Shown piece after piece: positions 24,736 to 33,191 of a DNA stretch of 64,000 bases (position 1 is the first letter of the stretch; each line of letters opens with the position of its first letter). The notes under the pieces are model-generated. The model was not told the origin of the DNA. It ran no database searches and was given only the letters and a program-made list of their open reading frames with translations. A program made the translations under genes and the position numbers. The stretch covers positions 1 through 64,000 of the forward strand of contig JBJEJH010000020.1 of assembly GCA_051877855.1 (NCBI GenBank), read 5' to 3'. This stretch comes from MGBC120314 sp051877855. Its GTDB lineage: Bacteria; Bacillota; Clostridia; Lachnospirales; Lachnospiraceae.

Positions 24736-26214
24736 ATGAGTAAGGTTAGAACAAGATTTGCACCAAGTCCAACGGGCAGAATGCATGTTGGTAACTTGAG
24801 GACAGCGCTGTATGCGTATCTGATTGCAAGACATGAGAATGGTGATTTTCTTCTTCGAATAGAGGATACCGATCAGGAGCGTTTTGTTGAGGGTGCTATT
24901 GATATTATCTATCGTACCATGGAAAAGACCGGTCTTCATCATGATGAAGGGCCGGACAAGGATGGCGGTTGTGGCCCTTATGTTCAGAGTGAGCGCAGGG
25001 CTGCCGGTATCTATATGGATTATGCAAAGGAGCTGATTGAGAAGGGTGAGGCTTATTACTGTTTCTGTGACAAGGAGCGTCTTGCCACGCTGAAGAAGTC
25101 TGTTGCACCACAGGATGGTGAAGAGGGGGATTCTTCAGATAAGGAGATTAGTGTATATGACAAGCATTGTCTGCATCTTTCCAAGGAGGAAGTTGAGGCT
25201 AATCTTGCAGCAGGTAAGCCCTTTGTTATTCGTCAGAATAATCCGACGGAGGGAACAACCACATTCCATGATGAGTTATACGGGGATATCACCGTGGAAA
25301 ACTCAGAGTTGGATGATATGATTCTGATTAAGTCCGATGGTTTCCCAACGTACAATTTTGCAAATGTTGTGGATGATCATTTGATGGGGATTACACATGT
25401 TGTGCGTGGTAATGAGTATCTTTCTTCCTCTCCAAAGTATAATCGTCTCTATGAGGCCTTTGGCTGGGAAGTACCGAAGTACATCCACTGTCCGTTGATT
25501 ACCGATGAGAATCATAAGAAGTTAAGTAAGCGTTCCGGACATTCATCCTTTGAGGATCTTCTGGAACAGGGATTTGTTACGGAAGCTATTGTCAATTATG
25601 TTGCTCTCTGTGGATGGAGTCCTGATTCCAATCAGGAAATCTTCAGTTTGAAGGAATTAGAGCAGGAGTTTGATTATCACAGAATCGGTAAGTCCCCTGC
25701 GGTGTTTGATATAGAGAAGTTAAAATGGATGAATGGCGAGTACATTAAGGCAATGGACTTTGATGCATTTTATGAGATGGCAGAGCCGTACATTAAGGCG
25801 GTGGTTACCAAGAACTATGACCTTAAGAAAATTGCTGAACTTGTTAAGTCTCGTATCATGGTATTTCCGGATATTGCAGAGCATATCGATTTCTTTGAGG
25901 CTCTGCCGGATTACGATATCGAGATGTATACCCATAAGAAGATGAAGACCGATGGGGCGATCTCTCTTGAGGTATTGCAGGATATGCTTCCAATCTTAGA
26001 AAAGCAGGAAGATTATTCACTGGATGCGCTTCATGATGTTGTGATGGACTATGTTGCTAAGAAGGGTATCAAGAACGGTACAGCCCTCTGGCCACTTCGT
26101 ACTGCTGTATCCGGAAAGCAGATGACTCCGGGTGGAGCCTTTGAAATTATGGAAATTCTCGGTAAAGAAGAAACCATTGCCCGTGTAAAGAAGGGTATTG
26201 AGAAATTGTCATAA
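24736..26214 (+). CDS. gltX: Glutamyl-tRNA synthetase
   Basis: A 492-residue class I aminoacyl-tRNA synthetase that charges tRNA-Glu (and, in many Firmicutes, tRNA-Gln as the first step of the transamidation route). The HIGH-type motif is seen in FAPSPTGRMHVGNLRTALY and the KMSKS-type motif in HKKLSKRSGHSS. The anticodon-binding half follows to the C-terminus. ATG 24736 is preferred over 24715 because AAGGAG lies 6 bases upstream. It is a single-gene unit closed by a hairpin. Confidence 0.96.
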   Translation: MSKVRTRFAPSPTGRMHVGNLRTALYAYLIARHENGDFLLRIEDTDQERFVEGAIDIIYRTMEKTGLHHDEGPDKDGGCGPYVQSERRAAGIYMDYAKELIEKGEAYYCFCDKERLATLKKSVAPQDGEEGDSSDKEISVYDKHCLHLSKEEVEANLAAGKPFVIRQNNPTEGTTTFHDELYGDITVENSELDDMILIKSDGFPTYNFANVVDDHLMGITHVVRGNEYLSSSPKYNRLYEAFGWEVPKYIHCPLITDENHKKLSKRSGHSSFEDLLEQGFVTEAIVNYVALCGWSPDSNQEIFSLKELEQEFDYHRIGKSPAVFDIEKLKWMNGEYIKAMDFDAFYEMAEPYIKAVVTKNYDLKKIAELVKSRIMVFPDIAEHIDFFEALPDYDIEMYTHKKMKTDGAISLEVLQDMLPILEKQEDYSLDALHDVVMDYVAKKGIKNGTALWPLRTAVSGKQMTPGGAFEIMEILGKEETIARVKKGIEKLS

Positions 26215-26241
26215 AAGTAGTGTTTGTAATCTGTATTATAT

Positions 26242-26272
26242 CCCGGTGGTGATTTTATCATCACCGGGTTTA
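26242..26272 (+). terminator. Hairpin after gltX
   Basis: CCCGGTGGTGAT pairs with ATCATCACCGGG (one G-U pair) across TTT. Only a short TTTATT follows, so it is a moderate terminator. Confidence 0.65.
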
Positions 26273-26313
26273 TTCAAGGCATATCGCCAATTGTTCAAGG
26301 AGTTAGCTAGTCG

Positions 26314-28152
26314 ATGAACTTTAATCATTCCCAGAAACAGGCAATTGAACATTGTGATGGACCGGCACTTGTGCTGGCAGGACCGGGTTCCGGCAAGACC
26401 GCTGTTGTCACGAATCGTGTACGGATGTTGATTGAAAAGTATCATGTGAATCCGGCCAATATTTTGGTAATTACCTTTACTAAGGCTGCGGCTATGGAGA
26501 TGAAGGAACGTTTTCGAATGCTGATGAATCGTGGGGGTATACCGGTGACTTTCGGAACTTTTCACGGAATATACTTTATGATTCTTAAGCATGCCTACAA
26601 TTATCGTGTGGAGGACATTATTACCGCGGAAGAACAGTTTGCACTGCTTCACCGGATTGTGAATGCCATGCACTTAGAATACGAGAATGAAAAAGAATTT
26701 TTGGGTAATATTTTATCGGAAATCAGTCGTGTCAAGGGAGACCGGATCGACCTGAATCACTATTATTCAGCCAATTGCGGTCAGGAAGTCTTTCGCAAGA
26801 TCTATGAGGAATATGATAATAATCTGAAACGTCAGCACAAGATTGATTTTGATGATATGATTCTTAGCTGTTATGAGTTATTGTCCCGGCGAAAAGATGT
26901 CCTTAAGGCCTGGCAGGAAAAGTTTCAATATATATTGATTGATGAGTTTCAGGATATTAATAATATGCAGTATGCGGTGATTCGTATGCTGGCAGAACCA
27001 CAGAATAATCTCTTCATTGTGGGGGATGATGATCAGAGTATCTATGGTTTCAGAGGTTCAAGACCGGAGATTATGTTGAATTTTCCCAAGGATTATCCGA
27101 AGTGCAGGGTTATGGAACTGGATGTGAATTACCGCTGTCAGGAAAATATTTTGGCGAAGGCAGTAAAACTTATCGGGCATAATGAAAAACGATATGAAAA
27201 GAATACCAGGGCGTTTTGCAGGTCAAAGGAGCCGGTATATATCAGGGAATACCCGGATGTGTATGATGAGGCTATTGATGTGATTGACCGGATCAAGGAC
27301 TATCATGATGAGGGAATGAATTACAATGATATGGCGATTCTGACAAGAACCAATGAGGGGGCGCGTTATATCCTTGGAAAGCTTATGGAACATAATATAC
27401 CATTTCGCGCGAAGGATTCGATTCCAAGTCTCTACAGCCATTGGATTGTAAAAAATGTGCTGGCTTATGTGGATATGGCCCTGGGAAACCGAGACCGTAA
27501 CCTGTTTATTACCATTATGAATCGACCGAAACGATATATCAGTCGTGATGTGTTGAATAGTCCGGTGGTAGATTTTGATGAGATCAGAATGGAGTATCTT
27601 AACAGCCGTTCCTGGATGTTGGAGCGCATTGACCGTCTGGAGGAAGATCTTCATGTGTTATCCAATCTGAATCCCTTTGGTGCCATTAATTATATCCGGC
27701 GGGGAATCGGGTATGATGATTTCCTTCGGGAGTATGCTCAGGAAATGGACTTAAACCCCGATGATCTCTTTGAAGTCATCAACGAATTGCAGGAGGCCTC
27801 CAGGGAATTTAATGATTATTTCCAGTGGTTTCGTCATATCGATCAATATGAGGAGATGTTAAAAGAAAAGAATAAGAAACGAGAAAAGGATGCAAAGGAG
27901 CAGGATGGGGTGAATATCGTTACCATGCATTCAGCCAAGGGACTGGAATATGAGACGGTTTTTGTGCTGGATGTAAATGAAGGAATCATTCCCTATAAAA
28001 AAGCTGTTTTGAATAATGAGATTGAAGAGGAGCGGCGTATGTTCTATGTGGCAATGACCCGGGCCAAAGAGCACCTTCATCTGTGTTCTGTGGACACGAG
28101 ATTTAATAAGAAGATGGAGATTTCCAGATTTCTCAATGAAATTCAGGAATGA
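26314..28152 (+). CDS. UvrD/PcrA-type superfamily 1 DNA helicase
   Basis: A 612-residue ATP-dependent 3'-5' DNA helicase. Motif I is GPGSGKTAVV (about 28-37), motif Ia ITFTKAAAMEM, motif II LIDEFQDIN, motif III GDDDQSIYGFRG, motif IV region LDVNYRC, motif V NIVTMHSAKGLEYETVFVLD and motif VI RRMFYVAMTRAKEHLHL. It is shorter than PcrA/UvrD proper (about 720) and lacks their C-terminal tail, so it may be a distinct paralogue and not the main PcrA. It sits at the left border of the acquired island; the gene fragment at 28177 begins 24 bases past its stop. Confidence 0.92.
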   Translation: MNFNHSQKQAIEHCDGPALVLAGPGSGKTAVVTNRVRMLIEKYHVNPANILVITFTKAAAMEMKERFRMLMNRGGIPVTFGTFHGIYFMILKHAYNYRVEDIITAEEQFALLHRIVNAMHLEYENEKEFLGNILSEISRVKGDRIDLNHYYSANCGQEVFRKIYEEYDNNLKRQHKIDFDDMILSCYELLSRRKDVLKAWQEKFQYILIDEFQDINNMQYAVIRMLAEPQNNLFIVGDDDQSIYGFRGSRPEIMLNFPKDYPKCRVMELDVNYRCQENILAKAVKLIGHNEKRYEKNTRAFCRSKEPVYIREYPDVYDEAIDVIDRIKDYHDEGMNYNDMAILTRTNEGARYILGKLMEHNIPFRAKDSIPSLYSHWIVKNVLAYVDMALGNRDRNLFITIMNRPKRYISRDVLNSPVVDFDEIRMEYLNSRSWMLERIDRLEEDLHVLSNLNPFGAINYIRRGIGYDDFLREYAQEMDLNPDDLFEVINELQEASREFNDYFQWFRHIDQYEEMLKEKNKKREKDAKEQDGVNIVTMHSAKGLEYETVFVLDVNEGIIPYKKAVLNNEIEEERRMFYVAMTRAKEHLHLCSVDTRFNKKMEISRFLNEIQE

Positions 28153-28176
28153 GTTTGTGTCATAAATCTTCAATAG

Positions 28177-28275
28177 AATCAGGATATTCAACCGGGAGAA
28201 ACGGTAACATTCGGCTTCGTTGCCAATATGAATGAAAAAATACAGATTCCGAGTAAATTCAGTTGTAGTGACTAA
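28177..28275 (+). pseudogene. 3' remnant of a carbohydrate-binding-module-like gene
   Basis: A 32-residue open stretch with no start codon, reading NQDIQPGETVTFGFVANMNEKI and ending in TAA at 28273. PGETVTFGF is the closing strand pattern of CBM2/CBM3-like or related secreted beta-sandwich domains. A stop codon lies directly upstream in frame. It appears to be the tail of a secreted protein gene whose body was lost, marking a deletion or insertion point at the border of the island. Confidence 0.5.
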
Positions 28276-28624
28276 TTCGGAATTGTATGATATTATTTAT
28301 ACAGTGGATAATGAGTATGGTGATGGATATAATGCAATGATAACAATTGTAACTAAATTTCTGGTGTTATTTGGCTTTATTTTTCCTATTGTTATTTTAC
28401 TTAATTTAACTATTCAACTAATCACATTATCAAATCTGACAATGAATGTAGCCCGGCTTGTGGCTCTTTCGTTGCACCAATTTCTGATATTGTTGTTTTC
28501 AAGGTTCAAACAGCATGAAAATATGCTGATATTTATACAAAACAAAGGCTGTGAAAAATTAGCCGCTTGTTGAGCAGACAATTACTTAACTGATGAAGCT
28601 GGCAGTGCGCATGAGGGGGATATA
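28276..28624. other. Intergenic stretch before the Agr locus
   Basis: About 350 A/T-rich bases. A 113-codon frame (28232-28573) with one hydrophobic stretch crosses it, but it overlaps the gene remnant, lacks a good ribosome site and resembles no family; I treat it as non-coding. No clear promoter was found, although one for the regulator gene must lie here or upstream. GAGGGGG just before 28625 is the regulator's ribosome site. Confidence 0.4.
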
Positions 28625-29332
28625 ATGAAAATATACATATGTGATGATGAACAGACGTTAAGAGAACAGTTAAAGGCAGAAATAAATGAGTTTTTTACAG
28701 ATAATAACTATGAATTGCCAGAAATACATTTATTTTCATCGGGTGAGGAGCTTCTTTCGATTAGTATGGAACCGGATATACTTTTCCTTGATGTTGAAAT
28801 GAAAGGTTATGACGGTATATACGTTGGAAATGAATTACACCTGCGATATAAAAATATTATTACGATTATTGTGACATCGTACTCGGAGTATTTGGATGAT
28901 GCGATGAGGTTTAATGTGTTTCGCTATCTCTCAAAACCGGTTGACAAACAGCGCCTGTATCGCAATCTTACGGATGCGTTAAACAGGCTTGCATCACGGG
29001 ATGCTGTGGTTGAGGTTAAGTGCAGGGAAGCGGATTATACGTTTCCAATGCAGGACATTGTTATGGTTGAAACTGAAGGAAGAAAGGTAATAGTACATAC
29101 CATGGAAAAAAGCTATGTTACGCTTGACAGTATGAAATATTGGGAGCAGACGCTTACGGCAAATTGTTTTTATCAATGCCACCGCTGCTATATTATAAAT
29201 ATGAAATATGTATACAGGCATGACGGAGAGACAATACAGCTTTGTAAAGGAAGGTTTACGGCGTATAATGCCAAAAGAAAATATCATGAATTTAAGGCTA
29301 AATATCTGATGTACCTTGAAAGCATGAGATAG
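28625..29332 (+). CDS. AgrA-type LytTR response regulator
   Basis: A 235-residue two-component response regulator. The receiver domain (1-120) has the acidic pocket Asp7/Asp8, phospho-acceptor Asp56 in ILFLDVEM, Thr/Ser in VTSYSEYLDDA and Lys in LSKPVDKQ. The C-terminal LytTR DNA-binding domain (about 130-235) reads FPMQDIVMVETEGRKVIVHT and FYQCHRCYIINMKYV. LytTR proteins bind two direct repeats about 21 bp apart, and such repeats occur at 30660, 31466 and 35620. It starts the order regulator-kinase-peptide-AgrB. Codon choice is richer in ATA (Ile) than in the flanking genes. Confidence 0.88.
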   Translation: MKIYICDDEQTLREQLKAEINEFFTDNNYELPEIHLFSSGEELLSISMEPDILFLDVEMKGYDGIYVGNELHLRYKNIITIIVTSYSEYLDDAMRFNVFRYLSKPVDKQRLYRNLTDALNRLASRDAVVEVKCREADYTFPMQDIVMVETEGRKVIVHTMEKSYVTLDSMKYWEQTLTANCFYQCHRCYIINMKYVYRHDGETIQLCKGRFTAYNAKRKYHEFKAKYLMYLESMR

Positions 29333-29353
29333 CAGAATGGGGGCAAAAAAGCT

Positions 29354-30652
29354 ATGAGTGATGTTTTGTACTATTTGATGGTATATGTCATTGAGGCATC
29401 AATATTAGGCCTGTATTGTCATAGAATATTTTCCTGCAGAGTGGGTCGTTTGGCGGGGGCTGTTATACTGTATGGCTGTTACATTTGTCTGGTTCCGGCG
29501 GCGTTATTGACTAATCCCCTTGTGAATGGTCTTTTATTTTTCATTGTTAATTGTCTGATAATGATTGTGGTATATAATTCAAAAATTCCGGTTGCAGTTT
29601 TTCATTCCGTATTCCTCACAGCATTAATGGGAATTTGTGAATTAGTAGTTGTGTCGTTAGTGCCTTTTCTGGTAATAAGGAATTACCGTGAGGTGGATGA
29701 ACTGTATGGAAGCGGAAATTTATATGTTGTTTTAAGTAAACTGTTATATGTAATAACTTCGCAGATTGTAGCAAATGTGATGTCAAAGAAAGATAAAAGA
29801 CAGGAATCTGCACGAGGAACGTCATTTCTCTCTATTATAATATGTATATCAGCCTGTATTATGCTTGCATTAAATATGTTGTGTCTTAATGCCGAATTTA
29901 CAAAGCAGAACAGATATTTAGTTTCGATTTGTGCGGTATTGCTTCTTCTGGTAATTATTATTACATATGCGTTGCAGCAGTATATACAGGAAAACAGCTA
30001 TGAATACAGCAGGCTTCAGATGCAGCTTCAAAGAGAAAGTGACGAATCGGAATATTATAAAATGTTAATAAAACGTGATGAAGAGCAGCATATGCTTATT
30101 CATGATATAAAAAATCATCTTAATACAATTGCCATATTAAGTGAACAGAACAATACCGATGCGATAAATCAGTATGTCAGAAATATTATGAATAGTAACA
30201 TTTACAGTAATTATACAAAAATCTCGGATAATAATGTAGTAAATATTATACTGTCAAGATATATGAAAATGTGTGAAGAAGAAAACATTAATTTTACAAC
30301 AGACATCCGTAACGGGGTGCTGAAAAGGGTATGTGATGAAGACTGGACCACGCTTTTATGTAATTTGCTGGATAATGCGATAGAAGCCGCAAGGGTCGTA
30401 AATAATGGGATAATTGACCTTAGTATAACCAAAGTTGACAGTTCGGATTCAATACTTATTTCCATTATAAATTCATGTTCTGAAAAACCATTTTCGCCGG
30501 ATGGAAGGCTTCGTACAAAGAAAAAAGATAAAAAGACACACGGGTATGGTTTAAAGAGCATTAACAGAATTGTTAAAAAATACAACGGAACAATACAGCA
30601 GTATTATGATGAAAAATTATGTGATTTTCACACTATAATTTCAATTTTATAA
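29354..30652 (+). CDS. AgrC-type GHKL sensor histidine kinase
   Basis: A 432-residue sensor kinase. About six membrane helices fill residues 1-215, the peptide-sensing part in AgrC. The dimerisation/phospho-acceptor region is HMLIHDIKNHLNTIAIL. The ATP-binding GHKL domain shows the N box LLCNLLDNAIEAA and the G box THGYGLKSINRIV. It lies 21 bases after the regulator and should respond to the peptide made from 30776. The last 22 codons and the following promoter are duplicated at 35555-35665. Confidence 0.88.
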   Translation: MSDVLYYLMVYVIEASILGLYCHRIFSCRVGRLAGAVILYGCYICLVPAALLTNPLVNGLLFFIVNCLIMIVVYNSKIPVAVFHSVFLTALMGICELVVVSLVPFLVIRNYREVDELYGSGNLYVVLSKLLYVITSQIVANVMSKKDKRQESARGTSFLSIIICISACIMLALNMLCLNAEFTKQNRYLVSICAVLLLLVIIITYALQQYIQENSYEYSRLQMQLQRESDESEYYKMLIKRDEEQHMLIHDIKNHLNTIAILSEQNNTDAINQYVRNIMNSNIYSNYTKISDNNVVNIILSRYMKMCEEENINFTTDIRNGVLKRVCDEDWTTLLCNLLDNAIEAARVVNNGIIDLSITKVDSSDSILISIINSCSEKPFSPDGRLRTKKKDKKTHGYGLKSINRIVKKYNGTIQQYYDEKLCDFHTIISIL

Positions 30653-30705
30653 ATTTTAGTGTCATTTGGGTCGGGAAAAGTGTCATTTGGCGCAGGATGC
30701 ATTGA
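30587..30705 (+). repeat. Left copy of the module-flanking direct repeat
   Basis: 119 bases covering the 3' end of the kinase gene, its stop and the regulator-binding repeats. It matches 35555-35665 with 6 substitutions and one 8-base gap. Confidence 0.85.
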
Positions 30706-30721
30706 TTTTTTTTTTCATAAT
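30660..30721 (+). promoter_or_regulatory. LytTR box and promoter of agrD-agrB
   Basis: TGTCATTTGG at 30660-30669 and again at 30681-30690 (21-bp period). The -35 position reads CAGGAT (poor) and the -10 CATAAT (30716-30721), as expected for an activator-dependent promoter. The same spacing is found at 31466. Confidence 0.7.
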
Positions 30722-30775
30722 CGTAAAATTAATTTGTTAAGATGTTTAACTATAAACCGGAAGGGGAGGATTCTT

Positions 30776-30913
30776 ATTAAGAAAGAAATAGCAAAAAGTA
30801 TGGTAACTGTTTTAAACAAGGTGCTGAAGGTTGAAGCTAATTCTACATCATGCATTTTTGCATATCAGCCTAAAGAGCCAAAAACACTTGATAGGTTTAA
30901 AAAGACAAGATGA
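30776..30913 (+). CDS. AgrD-like cyclic thiolactone autoinducer precursor, apparent ATT start
   Basis: A 45-residue prepeptide. It has a short amphipathic N-terminal helix (residues 1-19), the ANSTSC segment common to clostridial AgrD proteins, and a C-terminal QPKEPKTLDRF recognition tail with the conserved Pro-Lys. By analogy to staphylococcal AgrD the signal would be a thiolactone ring from Cys26 to Tyr30 (C-I-F-A-Y) with a short Ser/Thr tail. The strong ribosome site AAGGGGAGGA (30761-30770) is 5 bases from ATT 30776. The next ATG (30800) is 29 bases away and would remove the helix. ATT is therefore the likely start, or a start-codon mutation. It overlaps agrB by ATGA. Confidence 0.75.
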   Translation: MKKEIAKSMVTVLNKVLKVEANSTSCIFAYQPKEPKTLDRFKKTR

Positions 30914-31491
30914 TAAAAAGGTGTCAGTCGGCAATCGTGGATTGGCTGATAAAACAGGATGCGATACGTGAGGATGACAGGGAACTGTACGAATATGCAT
31001 TGTACAGTTCCCTGTTGTTAATTAGCCCATTATTACTGTCAGTAACAGTAGCATATGTAATGGGGAATGCTTTTAACGGAATAGTTACCATACTTCCATT
31101 TATGACAATAAGAAAATATAGTGGTGGATTTCATTCGGACAGAATAGAAAAATGCATATTAGAATCTGCAATTCTGGTATCAATTACAATATGGACGTCA
31201 CTTAATCTTGATTTTGGATGGTGGACAATTATCAGCATAATCATGGCTGAGATGTGGTTATGTATTTTTTCCCCAATTGACTCAGACTCAAAGAAACTCA
31301 GTCTGGACGAGAAGAAAAGCTACAGGAAAACAGTATTAATTCAGATAGCATTTTACGATATGGCTATCATCACTTTATGCTTATTCAGAATACATAGATA
31401 TGCGTTATGTTTATCGTTGGGAATAGTTCTTTCTGCAGTTATGCAGGTGCCATGTATACTAAAAATGTTATTTAGATCACGAAAAGTGTAA
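30910..31491 (+). CDS. AgrB-type accessory gene regulator protease
   Basis: A 193-residue membrane endopeptidase that cuts and cyclises the AgrD peptide. The catalytic pair is His75 (in RKYSGGFHSD) and Cys82, the 7-residue spacing seen in AgrB. About five to six hydrophobic segments follow the N-terminal helix. ATG 30910 overlaps the agrD stop. Its final codons contain the first half of the LytTR box for the next transcription unit (31466-31475). Confidence 0.9.
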   Translation: MIKRCQSAIVDWLIKQDAIREDDRELYEYALYSSLLLISPLLLSVTVAYVMGNAFNGIVTILPFMTIRKYSGGFHSDRIEKCILESAILVSITIWTSLNLDFGWWTIISIIMAEMWLCIFSPIDSDSKKLSLDEKKSYRKTVLIQIAFYDMAIITLCLFRIHRYALCLSLGIVLSAVMQVPCILKMLFRSRKV

Positions 31492-31527
31492 TTTGGCGCA
31501 GGATGTATTGAAATATAAAATTAAGAT
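31466..31527 (+). promoter_or_regulatory. LytTR box and promoter of the secreted-protein gene
   Basis: TGTTATTTAG (31466-31475) and TGTAATTTGG (31487-31496) keep the 21-bp period. CAGGAT and TAAGAT (31522-31527) stand in the same places as at the agrD promoter. The first half-site lies inside agrB. Confidence 0.65.
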
Positions 31528-31672
31528 GTTATTTTTAAGTTGAAAACATCTTTATAAGTTTAAAATGAAAATAATCGGCTGATTATAATATAAAACTGTT
31601 ATGGAAGGTGATGGTAAAAAATAGTAAATAATTTAAGAACAAAAGAATAAAATTTTGAAGGGAGAAAATCAC

Positions 31673-32083
31673 ATGAAGAAAACAAAAATCAGAATGAACG
31701 TTAAGCAAATCATTTTTAATTCAGTTCTAACATTTGTACTATTAATTTCAGCGGGAACAATGGTGTGTGCGGCATCAACGTCAACACCTATAACTTACAA
31801 TGGTGTTACAGCATATGGTGTTATTGATGCTGATTGGGTAGGTAACATTGGAAGTGGATATGCTAAAACATATACAAATGTCAGCACCACATATTCTCTG
31901 GGAGTGTATTTGACAGTACATGATGCCGGTGGAGCTGCGCTTAATGGAGACACGGCAGTGGGATTTGATTCTGTGCAGACCAACGTACTGACTGAAATTA
32001 ATGCTGCGGAATATAGAAGCCTTCACAATATTCAGGAGAACAGGGTTCCACAATCACAGGCAAAGCTTGTAGTTAGACCATAA
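31673..32083 (+). CDS. Secreted beta-rich protein, candidate lactococcin 972-like toxin
   Basis: A 136-residue exported protein. The signal peptide has a basic start (MKKTKIRMNVKQ), a hydrophobic core and a probable cut after VCAA (about residue 34). The mature part of about 100 residues is rich in Tyr, Gly, Thr and Val: TAYGVIDADWVGNIGSGYAKTY, then alternating strands. It has no Cys. The AYG...SxY...TTYS pattern is reminiscent of lactococcin 972-type bacteriocins. The context (LytTR promoter, FtsX-like permeases, ATPase) matches those clusters, but the similarity is weak and read by eye. It may instead be an exported matrix or signalling protein. ATG 31673 follows AAGGGAG. Confidence 0.55.
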   Translation: MKKTKIRMNVKQIIFNSVLTFVLLISAGTMVCAASTSTPITYNGVTAYGVIDADWVGNIGSGYAKTYTNVSTTYSLGVYLTVHDAGGAALNGDTAVGFDSVQTNVLTEINAAEYRSLHNIQENRVPQSQAKLVVRP

Positions 32084-32105
32084 TAATATTTTATATGAAA
32101 GCCGG

Positions 32106-32135
32106 TGCAGGTTAATGTATATACATTAGCCTGCA
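32106..32135 (+). other. Hairpin between toxin candidate and transporter genes
   Basis: TGCAGGTTAATGTA pairs with TACATTAGCCTGCA (one G-U pair) with almost no loop. No U-tract, so it probably stabilises or partly limits the upstream message. Confidence 0.5.
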
Positions 32136-32159
32136 TCCTAATTATAAGGGGATGAACCA

Positions 32160-33191
32160 TTGAAGAAAATATTCAGACATTATTCAAGCTGGTTACTGTT
32201 TATTGGTATAGCGGTCTCATTTACGGCGGCGGTAAACGGGAAGCAGGTATATGAGAGAGTGGAAAAAGCTCTTATGGAGCTGAACGAATACAAGTACCTT
32301 AACAATTACATTATAAATATATCCGGCATAGACAATATTCAGGAAATAGTGGATGACATTGAAATTCTGAATGGAAATGTCAGTATTGCGGGTAATGATA
32401 TTTATATTAATGATGCGGACGTGTACCAGCATACAGAGATACTTATTAAGCAGGATGTGGACATGCCCTATCCGGTCAGAAAAGTTTCTGATTCAGATGG
32501 AATCATACTGGGAAAGGGTATGGAGCAATATTGTTACAGTAAAGATGATGGTAAGGCACAGTATATTGTAATTGATGGCAAAGAGTATCAGGTTGAGGGC
32601 TATATTGAAAGTACATATTCAGATGCACTGAATGGAAAGGTTATATTAAGAACTGATAATCCGAAGGAAATAAGCTGTTTAGAGAATGCAGATACGCTTG
32701 TATTAAATTACGGTTCATACAGTGTGGATGCCGAGGATTGTGTCCGGAAATTTTCCGGTCAGTTTGGGGAAAAATACAGCATTTACTGTGAGGAAGAATC
32801 TGACAAGTATGTTGAGGTAGGAAGCGCGAACGCCAAAGAAGAATTTTATAAGACAATAACGCTGTTTGCGATGATAAACTGTGTGGTAATATCAGAATTC
32901 TGGATTATGAGGAGAAAACAGGAAATTATAATCAGAAAGCTATGGGGTTATGGTAATATAAGACTCTTCTGGATACTGTACAGGGAAATACTAATAATAG
33001 CGGGATTGGCGGTAGGTATGGCAATCGTATTGCAGAATGTGGCGGCATTGTTTCATCCGTATACGTACGGATTTCAGTGGATGGAGCGGGTAATTTTTTC
33101 ACTGATTTTCATTGTGGTTTCCGCCGTTGCAGTAGTGATAATACCCTTGTATAAGGCATCACATTACAGGGCAAGTGAGGGACTGGAATAG
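32160..33191 (+). CDS. FtsX-like ABC permease subunit 1 (bacteriocin-associated type)
   Basis: A 343-residue membrane protein: one N-terminal helix (about 10-27), an extracytoplasmic domain of about 200 residues (YERVEKALMELNEYK... to ...SANAKEEFYKT) and three C-terminal helices. This is the MacB/FtsX topology. It starts with TTG 32160, 7 bases after AAGGGG; the nearby ATG 32152 is closed after three codons. The next permease begins at the very next base, so the two halves are probably made together and form a heterodimer. In lactococcin 972-type clusters one protein of about twice this size has the role of immunity or export. Confidence 0.75.
   Translation: MKKIFRHYSSWLLFIGIAVSFTAAVNGKQVYERVEKALMELNEYKYLNNYIINISGIDNIQEIVDDIEILNGNVSIAGNDIYINDADVYQHTEILIKQDVDMPYPVRKVSDSDGIILGKGMEQYCYSKDDGKAQYIVIDGKEYQVEGYIESTYSDALNGKVILRTDNPKEISCLENADTLVLNYGSYSVDAEDCVRKFSGQFGEKYSIYCEEESDKYVEVGSANAKEEFYKTITLFAMINCVVISEFWIMRRKQEIIIRKLWGYGNIRLFWILYREILIIAGLAVGMAIVLQNVAALFHPYTYGFQWMERVIFSLIFIVVSAVAVVIIPLYKASHYRASEGLE

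Noticed and set aside
28232..28573. 113-codon frame with one hydrophobic stretch before the agr regulator
   Set aside because: It overlaps the gene remnant in another frame, has no ribosome site and resembles no family; treated as chance or decayed sequence.
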